From: Streptomyces sp. CoH27
Lineage (GTDB): Bacteria > Actinomycetota > Actinomycetes > Streptomycetales > Streptomycetaceae
Length of the DNA stretch: 64,000 nt
Assembly (NCBI RefSeq): GCF_020181035.1
Contig: NZ_JAIQYY010000001.1
Coordinates: forward strand, 403,190 to 467,189
Direction of reading: 5' to 3'
Position numbers and translations under genes: made by a program. Below, in pieces: positions 53,062 through 61,575 of the stretch. Below the pieces are notes generated by a model. That model saw nothing but the letters and a program-made list of their open reading frames with translations. It had not been told where the DNA came from and searched no databases. How positions within the stretch are numbered: position 1 is the stretch's first letter; the number at the start of each line of letters is the position of its first letter.

Positions 53062-53121
53062 GGGCGCTGCTCCTCGGATACGGCGGCGGGGACCGGGCCG
53101 CATCGGATGCGGCCCGGGGTC

Positions 53122-53832
53122 TCACCGATCTTCGGCCCCGCCGGCTGCGCTGCCGGGCAGCACAGCCGGGCGCGGGGGCCCGGATTCCACCGGGCGGCCC
53201 AACGCCGGGGCGGGACCGGCGGGGATCGGGCGACCCGAGGCGGGGACCGGACCGGAGGGGACCGGGCTACCCGATGCAGGCACGGGACCGGCGGAGACCG
53301 GGCTACCCGACGCGGTGACAGGCCCGGCGGGGATCGGCACGGGCCCGGCGGGGTCGGCGAGCAGGGCCGGGATCAGGGTGTGCAGGGCGGCCACGGCATG
53401 GTCGACGGCGGCCCGGACCGGTGCGCTGAGCCCCGGGAGGATGTCGTCGTCCCCGCTCGGCAGCACGGCGGGCTCGCAGGCCAGCAGGAGCACCCGGGGC
53501 AGTGGCTCGTCGCCCAGGTGCCGGGCCAGGGCGAGCACCTTCGCGGGGTCCATGCCGTGGGCCTCGGGTACGACGGTGGCGTCGGGCGGTTCGGTCTCGA
53601 TCAAGGTGAGGGTGCCAGGGCGATGGCCGCGCCGCGCGGTGTCGACGAGGACGGCGGTGTCGTATCCGTCGAGCAGGTCGTAGGCGAGGTCCATGCCCCG
53701 GATGCCGTAGTCGCGCACGCGCACCTGGGACGGCAGCGGGCGCTGATCGAGGGCGCGGATCACCTCGGGGCCGAAGGCGTCGTCGGCGAGGAACACGTTG
53801 CCGACGCCCGCCACCAGCAGGCGGGCCGTCAC
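53122..53832 (-). CDS. Hydrogenase maturation protease with extended Pro/Ser-rich tail
   Basis: The first 155 residues are a HupD/HoxM-type endopeptidase (LLVAGVGNVFLADDAFGPEV with the conserved Glu replaced by FLADDAF region, then DYGIRGMDLAYDLLDGYDTA and EAHGMDPAKVLALARHLG). It should cut HhyL after His575. Unusually, about 70 extra residues follow, made of PVPASGSPV-like repeats. This tail is not part of the known protease fold. The gene overlaps hypX (ATGA at 53829) and is 60 bp from hypB. Confidence 0.9.
   Translation of the reverse strand: MTARLLVAGVGNVFLADDAFGPEVIRALDQRPLPSQVRVRDYGIRGMDLAYDLLDGYDTAVLVDTARRGHRPGTLTLIETEPPDATVVPEAHGMDPAKVLALARHLGDEPLPRVLLLACEPAVLPSGDDDILPGLSAPVRAAVDHAVAALHTLIPALLADPAGPVPIPAGPVTASGSPVSAGPVPASGSPVPSGPVPASGRPIPAGPAPALGRPVESGPPRPAVLPGSAAGGAEDR
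53195..53345 (-). repeat. Repeat coding the protease tail
   Basis: Imperfect units of about 27-36 bp (GGACCGGCGGAGACCGGGC-like on the plus strand) recur four to five times and encode AGPVPASGSPV-type peptides. Confidence 0.55.
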
Positions 53833-55538
53833 CGGACGTCCCCGGCGGGCGCGGCCAGGGGCCGGGGCGAGCCGGTGGGTGTCTTGCGCACGAAGGCCGA
53901 GCGCAGCGCGTGGTAGGGGGCCCGCGGGTCGTAGAAGAGGGCATGCATGCGGGCGAGTTCGGCCGCGCGGTAGTCGGCGAGGGGGCGCTCGTGTTCGTCC
54001 GCGGCGCGGGCGGCGGCCTTGCCGGCGATCCGCCGGTCCAGGCCGGGTGCGGCGGCGAGTCCGGCCGCGAGCCGCTCGACCTCGGCCGGGAAGTCACCGG
54101 TCGTGGCCGGTACGACCCGGTCCACCAGCCCCAGCCGCGCGGCGGACGCGGCGCTGACGGGCAGGGCCTCGGTGGTCAGCCGGCCGGCCTGCTCGGCTCC
54201 GGCGCGGCGCGGCAGGGTGTAGGTCCAGAACTCGGAGCCGTACAGGCCCATGCGCCGGTAGTGCGGGTTGAGGACGATGCCGGTGCGGCACCACACCTCG
54301 TCGGCGGCGAGGGCGAGCATGGCTCCGCCGGCCGCCGCGTTGCCCGCGAGGGCGGCCACCACCAGCCGGTCGGTGGTGCGCAGCACCGCCTCGACCAGGT
54401 CGTCCATGGCGTTGAGGTTGGTCCACGACTCCTCGGCCGGGTCGGGGGCCGCCTCGATGACGTTCAGATGGATGCCGTTGGAGAAGAAGTCACGCTCCCC
54501 GCCGAGCACGAGGACCCGAGTGGGGCGGGTCAACGCGTCACGGTAGGCGGCGAGCAGACGGCGGCACTGGTCGGTGCTCATCGCACCGCCGGGAAAGGTG
54601 AAGCCCAAGAAGCCGACGTCACCGCGCTGCCGGTAGCGGATGTCGGTCCAGGTGCGCCGGCCGGCCGGCAGTTCCAGCGGGGCGGCGGCGTCCGGGAGGC
54701 GCAGGTCGGGCTCCCAGGCGGCGAGGACGGAGGCGGCCGGGCGCCGGAAGGGTGCGGGGTCGCCGGAGCTCTTGCGGGGGCGTAGTTCCGGGATCCAGAC
54801 GGCGCCGTCCCGGGTGGCCCGGCAGACAGCGCCCGCGCGCTGTGCCAGCAGCTCGCCGGGCCGGCCGCGCAGCTCGTCCTCGGGGTGTCCGCCGTGCAGG
54901 AACACCTCCCGCCCGAGGAGCTCGTCCAGGACGCCCGGCTGCGAGTCGGCACCGCGGAGTTTGCGCAGGACCGTCCCGGTGTCGTCGCCTGCCCAGTCGA
55001 TGCGGCGCCGCTCCTGCTTCAGGGCGCCCCGCCAGACCATGCTGACGGACTCGTCGGTCTGCGGGCGGGGCTTGTAGGACCCTTCGGCGTAGCGCCGTAC
55101 GGCCGTGAGGACGGCGGTGACGGCGGCGTCGGAGACCTCGTTGCGGTACAGGTCGCTCTTGCCGACGGGCGGCACGGGGAACGCCTGCGCGGCCCAGATG
55201 TCGCCCGCGTCCATCGCCGCCTCGGCCTGCAGGACGGTCACTCCCCACTCCGCCGCCTGTCCGTCGATGGCCCAGTCCAGCGCGGACGGGCCACGGTCGC
55301 CGGGCGGCCCCGGGTGCACGATCAGGCAGGTGTGCTCGCGCCACACGTCCTCCGGCAGGGCCGTTCTGAGCATCGGCGCGACGACCAGATCCGGCCGCGG
55401 GTCGCGCACGGCGGCCCGGACCGGGTCGGGGCCGTGCGAGGCGAGGACGACGTCGACGTGGTGACCGAGATCCGACAGTTCGGCGTACAGACGCTGGGAG
55501 AGGCTGTTGAACGCGCTGGCCACGAGCAGAATGTTCAT
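53829..55538 (-). CDS. hypX: HypX: CO-ligand synthesis from formyl-tetrahydrofolate
   Basis: This 569-residue two-domain protein supplies the active-site CO under aerobic conditions. The N-terminal part resembles formyl-tetrahydrofolate-dependent hydrolases (MNILLVASAFNSLSQRLYAE, IVHPGPPGDRGPSALDWAI). The C-terminal part is an enoyl-CoA-hydratase fold (VLVLGGERDFFSNGIHLNVI, GNAAAGGAMLALAADEVW). Family knowledge: it moves the formyl group to CoA and releases CO. It is the first gene of the minus-strand operon, so its promoter lies upstream of 55538. Its presence fits an enzyme matured in air. Confidence 0.93.
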   Translation of the reverse strand: MNILLVASAFNSLSQRLYAELSDLGHHVDVVLASHGPDPVRAAVRDPRPDLVVAPMLRTALPEDVWREHTCLIVHPGPPGDRGPSALDWAIDGQAAEWGVTVLQAEAAMDAGDIWAAQAFPVPPVGKSDLYRNEVSDAAVTAVLTAVRRYAEGSYKPRPQTDESVSMVWRGALKQERRRIDWAGDDTGTVLRKLRGADSQPGVLDELLGREVFLHGGHPEDELRGRPGELLAQRAGAVCRATRDGAVWIPELRPRKSSGDPAPFRRPAASVLAAWEPDLRLPDAAAPLELPAGRRTWTDIRYRQRGDVGFLGFTFPGGAMSTDQCRRLLAAYRDALTRPTRVLVLGGERDFFSNGIHLNVIEAAPDPAEESWTNLNAMDDLVEAVLRTTDRLVVAALAGNAAAGGAMLALAADEVWCRTGIVLNPHYRRMGLYGSEFWTYTLPRRAGAEQAGRLTTEALPVSAASAARLGLVDRVVPATTGDFPAEVERLAAGLAAAPGLDRRIAGKAAARAADEHERPLADYRAAELARMHALFYDPRAPYHALRSAFVRKTPTGSPRPLAAPAGDVR

Positions 55539-55605
55539 GACATGCCATGGTCGTCGCTGTTCCGGGTGCGGTGAAGGACCGCTGCGGCGTTTCGTCCGCG
55601 CGGCT

Positions 55606-56115
55606 CAGGTCTCTTCCTCCATCCGGATCGCCTGGCGCAGGTCCTCGAAGGCCTGACCGTGGTCGTCCTCGTGCCCCTCCGGCTGGGGTGACAGCCGTCA
55701 TGGACTGACCGGCGAGCAGCAGCAATTGCGACAGCGGCGAGCGCGGGGCTCGCCTCCCGTGGCCTCGGGGTGACGGCCGTCAGGTCCGCCGTGGCTTCTT
55801 GAGTGCGCCCCGCGAGGGCAGCGACAGCGGGCGCGGCCGGTGCCGGCTCGGTGAGCAGCGCCGCCGCCCGGCCGGCCACCACCTCGTCCACCCAGGTGTG
55901 CCAGGCCCGGTCGTCCTCGGCCGTCGCGTCGCCGTCCGGTACGGCGCCGGTGATCCCGTCGGGGCGGCCGGCGCCCCGGAACCGGTCACGCCGACCAGGC
56001 CTGCGTCGATCTCGGTGGGACAGCGCAGCCAGGCCGCGACCGTCGCGGCCTGCCGGGCCCGCACCTCGCGCAGCGCGGAGGCCGGCGCGCCGCCGCTCGG
56101 CGGGGAGGCGGTCAC
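55606..56115 (-). pseudogene. Decayed reading frame upstream of hypX
   Basis: A GTG at 56115 opens a helical stretch (ASALREVRARQAATVAAWLR, PTEIDAGLVGVTG). Near 55990 the plausible continuation changes frame (DGITGAVPDGDATAEDDRAW, HTWVDEVVAGRAAALLTEP). Near 55690 it changes again to an acidic end (EGHEDDHGQAFEDLRQAIRM, then EEET and stop at 55606). I recognise no family. The frame switches suggest a broken gene of about 170 residues, perhaps once part of the hydrogenase island. Confidence is low. Confidence 0.35.
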
Positions 56116-56415
56116 CGCGTATCAGGTCATGTACGGCTTCGCCCACGTCACGCGTTCGCCCATGTGCCGCCGGTGCCCGTGTCGCTCGCGCCCGCGTGTC
56201 GCCCGCTCACCCCGGGGAACCCGGTGCGCACCGCCGCAGGTCCGGACAGGCACCGGAGGTCCCATGACGACGGACACCGCACGCGACGACGACCAGGGTG
56301 ACGTCCCGCTCGCGCGCTATGGCTCCCTCACCTCCTTGTTCACGGCTCCGGCCCTGCGGTGGCCTCGGTGCGCCGACCGTGCCTGGGAGAACTTCATCCG
56401 GAAAGGACCGGCCTC

Positions 56416-56877
56416 ATGCGGCACGACGAGATGATCGGAAAGGTGCAGGCACTCGCCCAGTTGCCCGACCGGGGGTCTGCCGAGCGGGCCGCGCACGCCG
56501 TGGTGTGCACGCTGTCGGAGCGGCTCCCGTCCGGCCTGGCCCGGCATGTGGCCGCTCAGCTGCCGCCCGACATGGCGGCGGCGATGCGGGAGGCGGCCGA
56601 CGCCTGCGCGGGGGCCGACGCCGGCACCGCGGGCGAACGGTTCGGACTGACCGCGTTCGCCGGCCGTATCGCCGACCGGGCGGGCACGGACGAGGACACG
56701 GCGCTGCGGGAGGCCGCCGCCGTGCTGGAGGTGCTGGACGCCGCTGTCGCCCCGGAACTGACCGGGCGGATGGCGGCCGCGCTGCCCGCGGACATCCGCG
56801 CGCTGCTGCCGGTGGGCCGGGCGGCCGAAGAGACCGAGGGCACCGAAGGCGCCGAAGGCACCGGGAACGCGGGCTGA
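56416..56877 (+). CDS. DUF2267 family protein
   Basis: This 153-residue helical protein begins MRHDEMIGKVQALAQLPDRG, typical of DUF2267, and continues with ERAAHAVVCTLSERLPSGLA and HVAAQLPPDMAAAMR. A second repeat-like half is FAGRIADRAGTDEDTALREA. The C-terminus ends in an EGTEGAEGTG repeat. The family is common in Streptomyces and has no known function; it is often near stress or metabolic regulators. GAAAGGA precedes the ATG. Confidence 0.85.
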   Translation: MRHDEMIGKVQALAQLPDRGSAERAAHAVVCTLSERLPSGLARHVAAQLPPDMAAAMREAADACAGADAGTAGERFGLTAFAGRIADRAGTDEDTALREAAAVLEVLDAAVAPELTGRMAAALPADIRALLPVGRAAEETEGTEGAEGTGNAG

Positions 56878-56981
56878 GCCGAGGCTGGCGGCAGGCCGGT
56901 GCGGGCGCACGGCGCGGTGGCGGGGCTGTCGCGGGGCAAGGTCGCAGGGCGCGGTCCGGAGCGTGACCTCCGACGCCGTCA

Positions 56982-57056
56982 TCGACCAGGTCATCGGCAC
57001 CCGCCATCGTCGACCAGCTCATCGGCACCCGCCGCCGTCGACAGGTCATCGGGACC
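56982..57056. repeat. 28-bp tandem repeat, three units
   Basis: TCGACCAGGTCATCGGCACC at 56982 recurs at 57010 with one change and at 57038 with a two-base loss. The spacing is 28 bp each time. It is noncoding, between the DUF2267 gene and the small membrane protein. Confidence 0.7.
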
Positions 57057-57132
57057 AGGTCATGCGGGTGAGGCCGGAGCCGCTGGATCCGGACCGCTCA
57101 TCAGCCGCAGGCGGACGCGTCCCCGCGACCGC

Positions 57133-57282
57133 TCAGCGCCGGCCGGCCGGGAAACGGCCCCGGCGGCGGTGGCGGGCGTGGTGGGGGGTCGAAGGCCGGG
57201 CGATCCACCGGTCCTCGACCTGGTCGAGGCCGAAGAGCAGAAAGGTCAGGACGGGCAGCAGCAGAACCGCGACGATGATCAC
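57133..57282 (-). CDS. Very small membrane protein
   Basis: This 49-residue protein starts at GTG (VIIVAVLLLPVLTFLLFGLD) with a GGGAGAG site upstream. One hydrophobic helix is followed by an acidic VEDRW and a very basic tail (HHARHRRRGRFPAGRR). Similar single-helix proteins ending in DxVEDR and a basic tail are common in Streptomyces. The function is unknown. It lies opposite the LAL-type regulator gene, 180 bp away. Confidence 0.55.
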   Translation of the reverse strand: MIIVAVLLLPVLTFLLFGLDQVEDRWIARPSTPHHARHRRRGRFPAGRR

Positions 57283-57461
57283 TGGAGGCTCTCCCTCCGT
57301 GCGACGACATCTCCCGAGTCCCCCGGTCCGCGGGCACCCACCGTCCGCCGTTGTGAAGGTCCTGTGACCGTCTTCTGCGGACCCCGGCCACAGGCGATGA
57401 TCTGTCTGACAGATGCGCAGGCGAGGGCCGCCGGGGCGGACGGATGTACGGAGGGGGACAT

Positions 57462-60356
57462 GTGGAGGCTGGGATCGGCGCGGAGGCGGCGGCCGGGCGG
57501 GCCGCCCCGTTGGTCGGCCGGGCCGCCGAACTCGCGCGGCTGGCGGAGGTGCTCGCGGGCGGGGGTGAGCGCGGAACGCCGTCGGTGGTGGACATCACCG
57601 GGGAGGCCGGCATCGGCAAGAGCCGGCTGCTGAGCGAGGTGTGCCGGCGGGCCCGGCAGCGCGGGTTCACGGTGCTGCGCGGCCGGGCGACGGAGTACGA
57701 ACGGCATCTGCCGCTCCAGCCGTTCACCGACGCCTTCGCCGACCTCGACCCGCGCGCGCCGGACGGCTTCGCCGCGGTCACCGACGCCGCCCCCGTGCTG
57801 CACGGCTGTGCCCGCGGGGGCGTGGACCGGTTCCGGCTGCACCGGGCGACGGCCGCACTGCTGGCCCATGTCAGCGGCCCGGGGCTGCTGTTGGCGCTGG
57901 ACGACCTGCACTGGGCGGACCCGGCGTCCTGGGATCTGCTGGACCATCTGGTACGGCACCCCGCGCCCGGACCCGTCGTCCTCCTGGTCGCCCGCCGGGC
58001 CCGGCAGAGCCCGGCACCGCTCGCCGCGTCGCTGACCCGGGGCGTCGAGGCCGACACCGTGCTCCGGCTGGACCTCGGCCCGCTGCCCCGGCAGGAGTGC
58101 GCCGAACGCCTCGCCCCCGATCTGGCGCCCGCGGAGCTGGACCGGCTGCACGCGGCGAGCGAGGGCAACCCGCTCTATCTGCTGGCCCTGCTGCACGCCC
58201 ACCGCACAGCCGGCGCCCGACAGGCCCTGCCCGCCCTGGGGTTGACGTCGCTGCTGCTGGAAGAGCTGAGCCCGCTGACCGAGGACCAGCTGCGCGCACT
58301 GGAGACGGTCGCGATCCTCGGCGACCAGGCGACCCCCGCTCTGGTGCGGGCGGTCAGCGGCCGTCGGGAGGCCGAACTGCTCGACGACCTGGGCGTGTTG
58401 GCGCGCCGTGATCTGCTGCGCTCGGGCAGCGGCGACCGGCTGGCCCTGCGCCACCCGGTGCTGCGCTCCCTCGTGCACGACGGCATGGAACCCTGGCGGC
58501 GCGCGGCCGTGCATCGCCGGGCCGCCGCCGAACTGGCCCGGACCGGTGCTCCCCCGGCCGAGCAGGCGCACCATGTGGAGCGTGCCTTGACCGGCTGGGA
58601 CCCGGACGCGGCGGGTGTACTGGTGCGGGCGGCCCGGCAGACCGCGCGGACGGCACCGGCGAGCAGCGCGCACTGGTGGGAGGCGGCGCTGCGCCATCTC
58701 CCGCACACCGCGGAGCACGCGGCCCGGCGCCGGGGCTGGCTGCTGGAGCGGGCCCGGGCGCTCGGCGCCGCCGGGCGGCTGCGGGACAGCAGGGACCTGC
58801 TGCACGAGGTGATCGCCCTGGCGCAGGGCCCGGACGACGGCCCGGTGCGGGTGCCGGCCGTGGTGAGCTGCGCGGACATGGAACGGCGCCTGGGCCGCTA
58901 CGCGGAGGCGGTCGCGCTCTTGCGCCGGGAGCTGGACCGGCGGCCCGGCCCGGCGCCGGCCGACATGGTGGCGCTGGGCCGGGAGCTGGGCTCGTCGGCG
59001 TCCCGGGCCGCCGCCTACGGGGAGGTCCGGGCGACCGTCGTACGGGCGCTCGCGGCGGCCCGGTCGCTGGGCGACGAGGTGGCGGAGGCGGGCGTGCTCG
59101 CGGTGTCCGCGCTCGGTGAGGCGTACGAGGGTGACATGGCGGCGGCGCGCCAGGCCGCCCGGCGGGCCGCCGCGCTGGTGGACGCGCTGCCCGACGACGA
59201 GCTGACCGGGCTGTGCGAGCCGCTCGCCCGGCTGGCCTGGGCGGAGACGCTGCTGGAGGATTTCGCCGACGCGGGCCGGCACGCCGATCGGGGTCTCGCC
59301 GTCGCGCGGCGCACCGGGCAGGTGGCCCAGCTGCCGTATCTGCTGCTGGTCAAGGCGCACATCGGCAATCAGACCGGGGAGCTACGTACGGCGCTGGAGC
59401 AGGTCGCCGAGGCCGAGGAGGTCGCACGCGGGCTGGGCAGTGACGAGGCGCTGTCGTTCGTGATGGCGCTGAAGGCGCAGGTGCTGACCGCGGCCTGCCC
59501 GCCGGGTGATCCGGCTCCGGTGGCCGCGGCGCGTGAGGCGGTGGCCGTGTCGGGTCCGGGCGTGGACTGGTGGGCGTCGACGGCGTGGAGCGTGCTCGGC
59601 TACACGGCGTTCCTCAGCGGCGATCCGGAGGGCGCCCGGGACCTGGTGCTGCGGGCGGGCGGGCCCGGTCTCGAACGGTTTCCGCCCTCCCGGCACGTGC
59701 TCTTCCTGGAGATCCTGGTCCGGGCCTGTCTGGCCCTCGGTGATCTGCCGGGGGCCCGCGCGTACGAGGGGCGGGCCCGCGAGGTCGCCGGCCGGCTGGG
59801 CCTGCCGCTGCCACGGGCGCTGGCGCTGCGCATCTCCGCGCAGCTCGCGGTGGCCGAGGGCAGGCCGGGCGACGCGGCCGGGCTGCTGGCCGAGGCCGCT
59901 GCCGAGTGCGAGCGGTCGGGGGCGCGGTTCTGGGAGGCGTACTGTCTGCTGCTCGGCGCCCCGCTGATGGCGGCCTCGCCGCAGCACGCCGGCCGGGCCG
60001 GACAGGCGTGGCGGCGCGGCCGGCGGCTGGCGCTCGACGGTGGTGCCGCGGCGCTCGTGGGCCTGGCCGACGCGACCCGGGACGCCGTACTCGGCGCCGC
60101 GGACCGGCCGGACGCCGCGCTGGCCGGACTCACCGCGCGCGAACGGGAGATCGCCACCCTGGTCGCCGAGGGGCTGACCGGCAAGGACATCGCGGGCAAG
60201 CTGGTGCTCAGCACGCGCACGGTGGAGACCCATCTCTCCCGCATCTACCGCAAGACCGGTGTGTCGTCCCGTGCCGCCCTGGCCGCGCTCGTACCGCGTC
60301 CCGACAGGTCTTCGGGCCCGCACACGCCGTACCAGGGTCTGCGGGGCACGGAATGA
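57462..60356 (+). CDS. LAL-type LuxR-family ATPase regulator
   Basis: This 964-residue protein starts at a GTG with GGAGGGGG five bases upstream. The N-terminal STAND ATPase has Walker A ITGEAGIGKSRLLSEV and Walker B LLLALDDLHWADPAS. A long TPR-like helical middle region (about residues 350-850) follows, and the C-terminal LuxR helix-turn-helix reads LTAREREIATLVAEGLTGKD, IAGKLVLSTRTVETHLSRIY. Such large regulators respond to small ligands, and many control secondary-metabolite clusters. No such cluster is visible here, so the target is unknown. Confidence 0.92.
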   Translation: MEAGIGAEAAAGRAAPLVGRAAELARLAEVLAGGGERGTPSVVDITGEAGIGKSRLLSEVCRRARQRGFTVLRGRATEYERHLPLQPFTDAFADLDPRAPDGFAAVTDAAPVLHGCARGGVDRFRLHRATAALLAHVSGPGLLLALDDLHWADPASWDLLDHLVRHPAPGPVVLLVARRARQSPAPLAASLTRGVEADTVLRLDLGPLPRQECAERLAPDLAPAELDRLHAASEGNPLYLLALLHAHRTAGARQALPALGLTSLLLEELSPLTEDQLRALETVAILGDQATPALVRAVSGRREAELLDDLGVLARRDLLRSGSGDRLALRHPVLRSLVHDGMEPWRRAAVHRRAAAELARTGAPPAEQAHHVERALTGWDPDAAGVLVRAARQTARTAPASSAHWWEAALRHLPHTAEHAARRRGWLLERARALGAAGRLRDSRDLLHEVIALAQGPDDGPVRVPAVVSCADMERRLGRYAEAVALLRRELDRRPGPAPADMVALGRELGSSASRAAAYGEVRATVVRALAAARSLGDEVAEAGVLAVSALGEAYEGDMAAARQAARRAAALVDALPDDELTGLCEPLARLAWAETLLEDFADAGRHADRGLAVARRTGQVAQLPYLLLVKAHIGNQTGELRTALEQVAEAEEVARGLGSDEALSFVMALKAQVLTAACPPGDPAPVAAAREAVAVSGPGVDWWASTAWSVLGYTAFLSGDPEGARDLVLRAGGPGLERFPPSRHVLFLEILVRACLALGDLPGARAYEGRAREVAGRLGLPLPRALALRISAQLAVAEGRPGDAAGLLAEAAAECERSGARFWEAYCLLLGAPLMAASPQHAGRAGQAWRRGRRLALDGGAAALVGLADATRDAVLGAADRPDAALAGLTAREREIATLVAEGLTGKDIAGKLVLSTRTVETHLSRIYRKTGVSSRAALAALVPRPDRSSGPHTPYQGLRGTE

Positions 60357-60744
60357 CACCGGGCTGCCCCGCCGGCGCCGTCCGCCCGCGGATACGTAGG
60401 AAGTTACGTGGTGACACGGACGTAGGAGCCCGCTGTGATCTGCGAGATTGGCTGGTGCCGCGGGGCTGGGGAAGGTGTCGTGCGGTGCTGCGGGGGCGGC
60501 GGACACGCGGGCCGAAGGGATCGTACGGAGCGACCCGCGAGGGTGCCCGGGGGGCGCCGGCCGCGTCGCATGCCGTGTCCGGTGACCGGTGGCCCTGGGG
60601 ACCGGTCCGGCCGGTCCGGCAGGACGGCCGCCCCCTTCCCGGAAGGCCGCGGCGGGAAGGTCGAGTTGATCCCGCTCCTCGCCTCCGGGCGCCCGCCCGG
60701 TGTGGCGGAGCCCGGAGGCGAGGTGGGGAACGGAACGGAGAACG
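60357..60744. other. Intergenic region upstream of the lipoprotein
   Basis: These 388 bp hold no convincing gene. The main element is the 14-bp inverted repeat at 60677-60723. Confidence 0.5.
60677..60723. repeat. Perfect 14-bp inverted repeat before the lipoprotein gene
   Basis: CCTCGCCTCCGGGC and GCCCGGAGGCGAGG are perfect arms separated by 19 bases, ending 21 bp before the GTG at 60745. It may form a hairpin in the 5' leader. Confidence 0.65.
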
Positions 60745-61575
60745 GTGGGAAACGCAGGGGCGCGAAGGCACGGCGGGCGGGCGGGCGTCGCGCTGGCCGT
60801 CTGCGGGGTGCTGCTCGCGGGGTGTTCGGGATCGGGCGGCGGATCCGGCGGGCCGGGTACGGCGAGCCCGCCCGCGTCGGGTTCCGCGAGCGCGCGGGTG
60901 GACGACGGCTCGACCGCCGCGGCCACGCCACGCTTCACGGCGGACCCGGCGAAGCTGCCCGGGACCCGGTCCGCGGCGCTGGAGCTGCTGCGTGCGGTGA
61001 CCGCCGGCCCGGACAGCTACGGACCCGGCTACCTCAGGCGCAGCCCGTTCGAGAGCGACCCCGCCGACTGGCCGGTACTCGGCACCGACTGTGTATGGCA
61101 GCAGCAGCCGCTGCCGGGTGACGTGCTGGCCAGCCTGACCCGTTACAGCAGGCTCCCGGCCGGCGGCGGCAAGGGCGAGGTGCACACGGCGGCGACCGTG
61201 ACCGTCCACCGGACCACCGCACAGGCCGACCAGGAGATCGCCGAGACGCTGGAGGAGGCGCTGCGCTGCCCCGACCAGCAGCTGCGCGCCACCGAGCGGA
61301 TCGCCGGGCTGAACTCCGTCGGCTCCGGCTACGGCACCAACGGCAACACGTCCGCCGACGACGTGCTGGAGGAGGTGGGCGCCTACTACAACTCCGCTTT
61401 GGACAAGGGCCCGTTGTTCTACCTGTGGGACCAGGTGCGGCTCGGTCCGGTGACGATCGCCGTCGCGGTCCAGGGCGGCAAGGGGTTCACGCAGGAGGAT
61501 CTGCTGATCGTGCAGGCGCGGGCGGTCGCGGACATGGAGACGAGAGTGCGCAACCAGCTGGGGGCCAAGAAGTGA
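60745..61575 (+). CDS. Secreted lipoprotein of unknown function
   Basis: This 276-residue protein has a lipoprotein signal (ALAVCGVLLAGCSGSGG, lipobox LAGC) and a Ser/Gly-rich linker. The body (PGTRSAALELLRAVTAGPDS, TDCVWQQQPLPGDVLASLTR, DKGPLFYLWDQVRLGPVTIA) is conserved in Streptomyces beside Ser/Thr kinases. Its GTGA overlap with the kinase gene indicates one operon, so it may be an extracytoplasmic partner or substrate of the kinase. Confidence 0.8.
   Translation: MGNAGARRHGGRAGVALAVCGVLLAGCSGSGGGSGGPGTASPPASGSASARVDDGSTAAATPRFTADPAKLPGTRSAALELLRAVTAGPDSYGPGYLRRSPFESDPADWPVLGTDCVWQQQPLPGDVLASLTRYSRLPAGGGKGEVHTAATVTVHRTTAQADQEIAETLEEALRCPDQQLRATERIAGLNSVGSGYGTNGNTSADDVLEEVGAYYNSALDKGPLFYLWDQVRLGPVTIAVAVQGGKGFTQEDLLIVQARAVADMETRVRNQLGAKK

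Noticed and set aside
57279..59360. 693-codon minus-strand frame
   Set aside because: Antisense to the LAL-type regulator, and rich in Gln/Arg/Gly without domains.
57462..60356. Pathway-specific activator of an antibiotic cluster
   Set aside because: LAL regulators often have this role, but no biosynthetic cluster lies within the window on either side.
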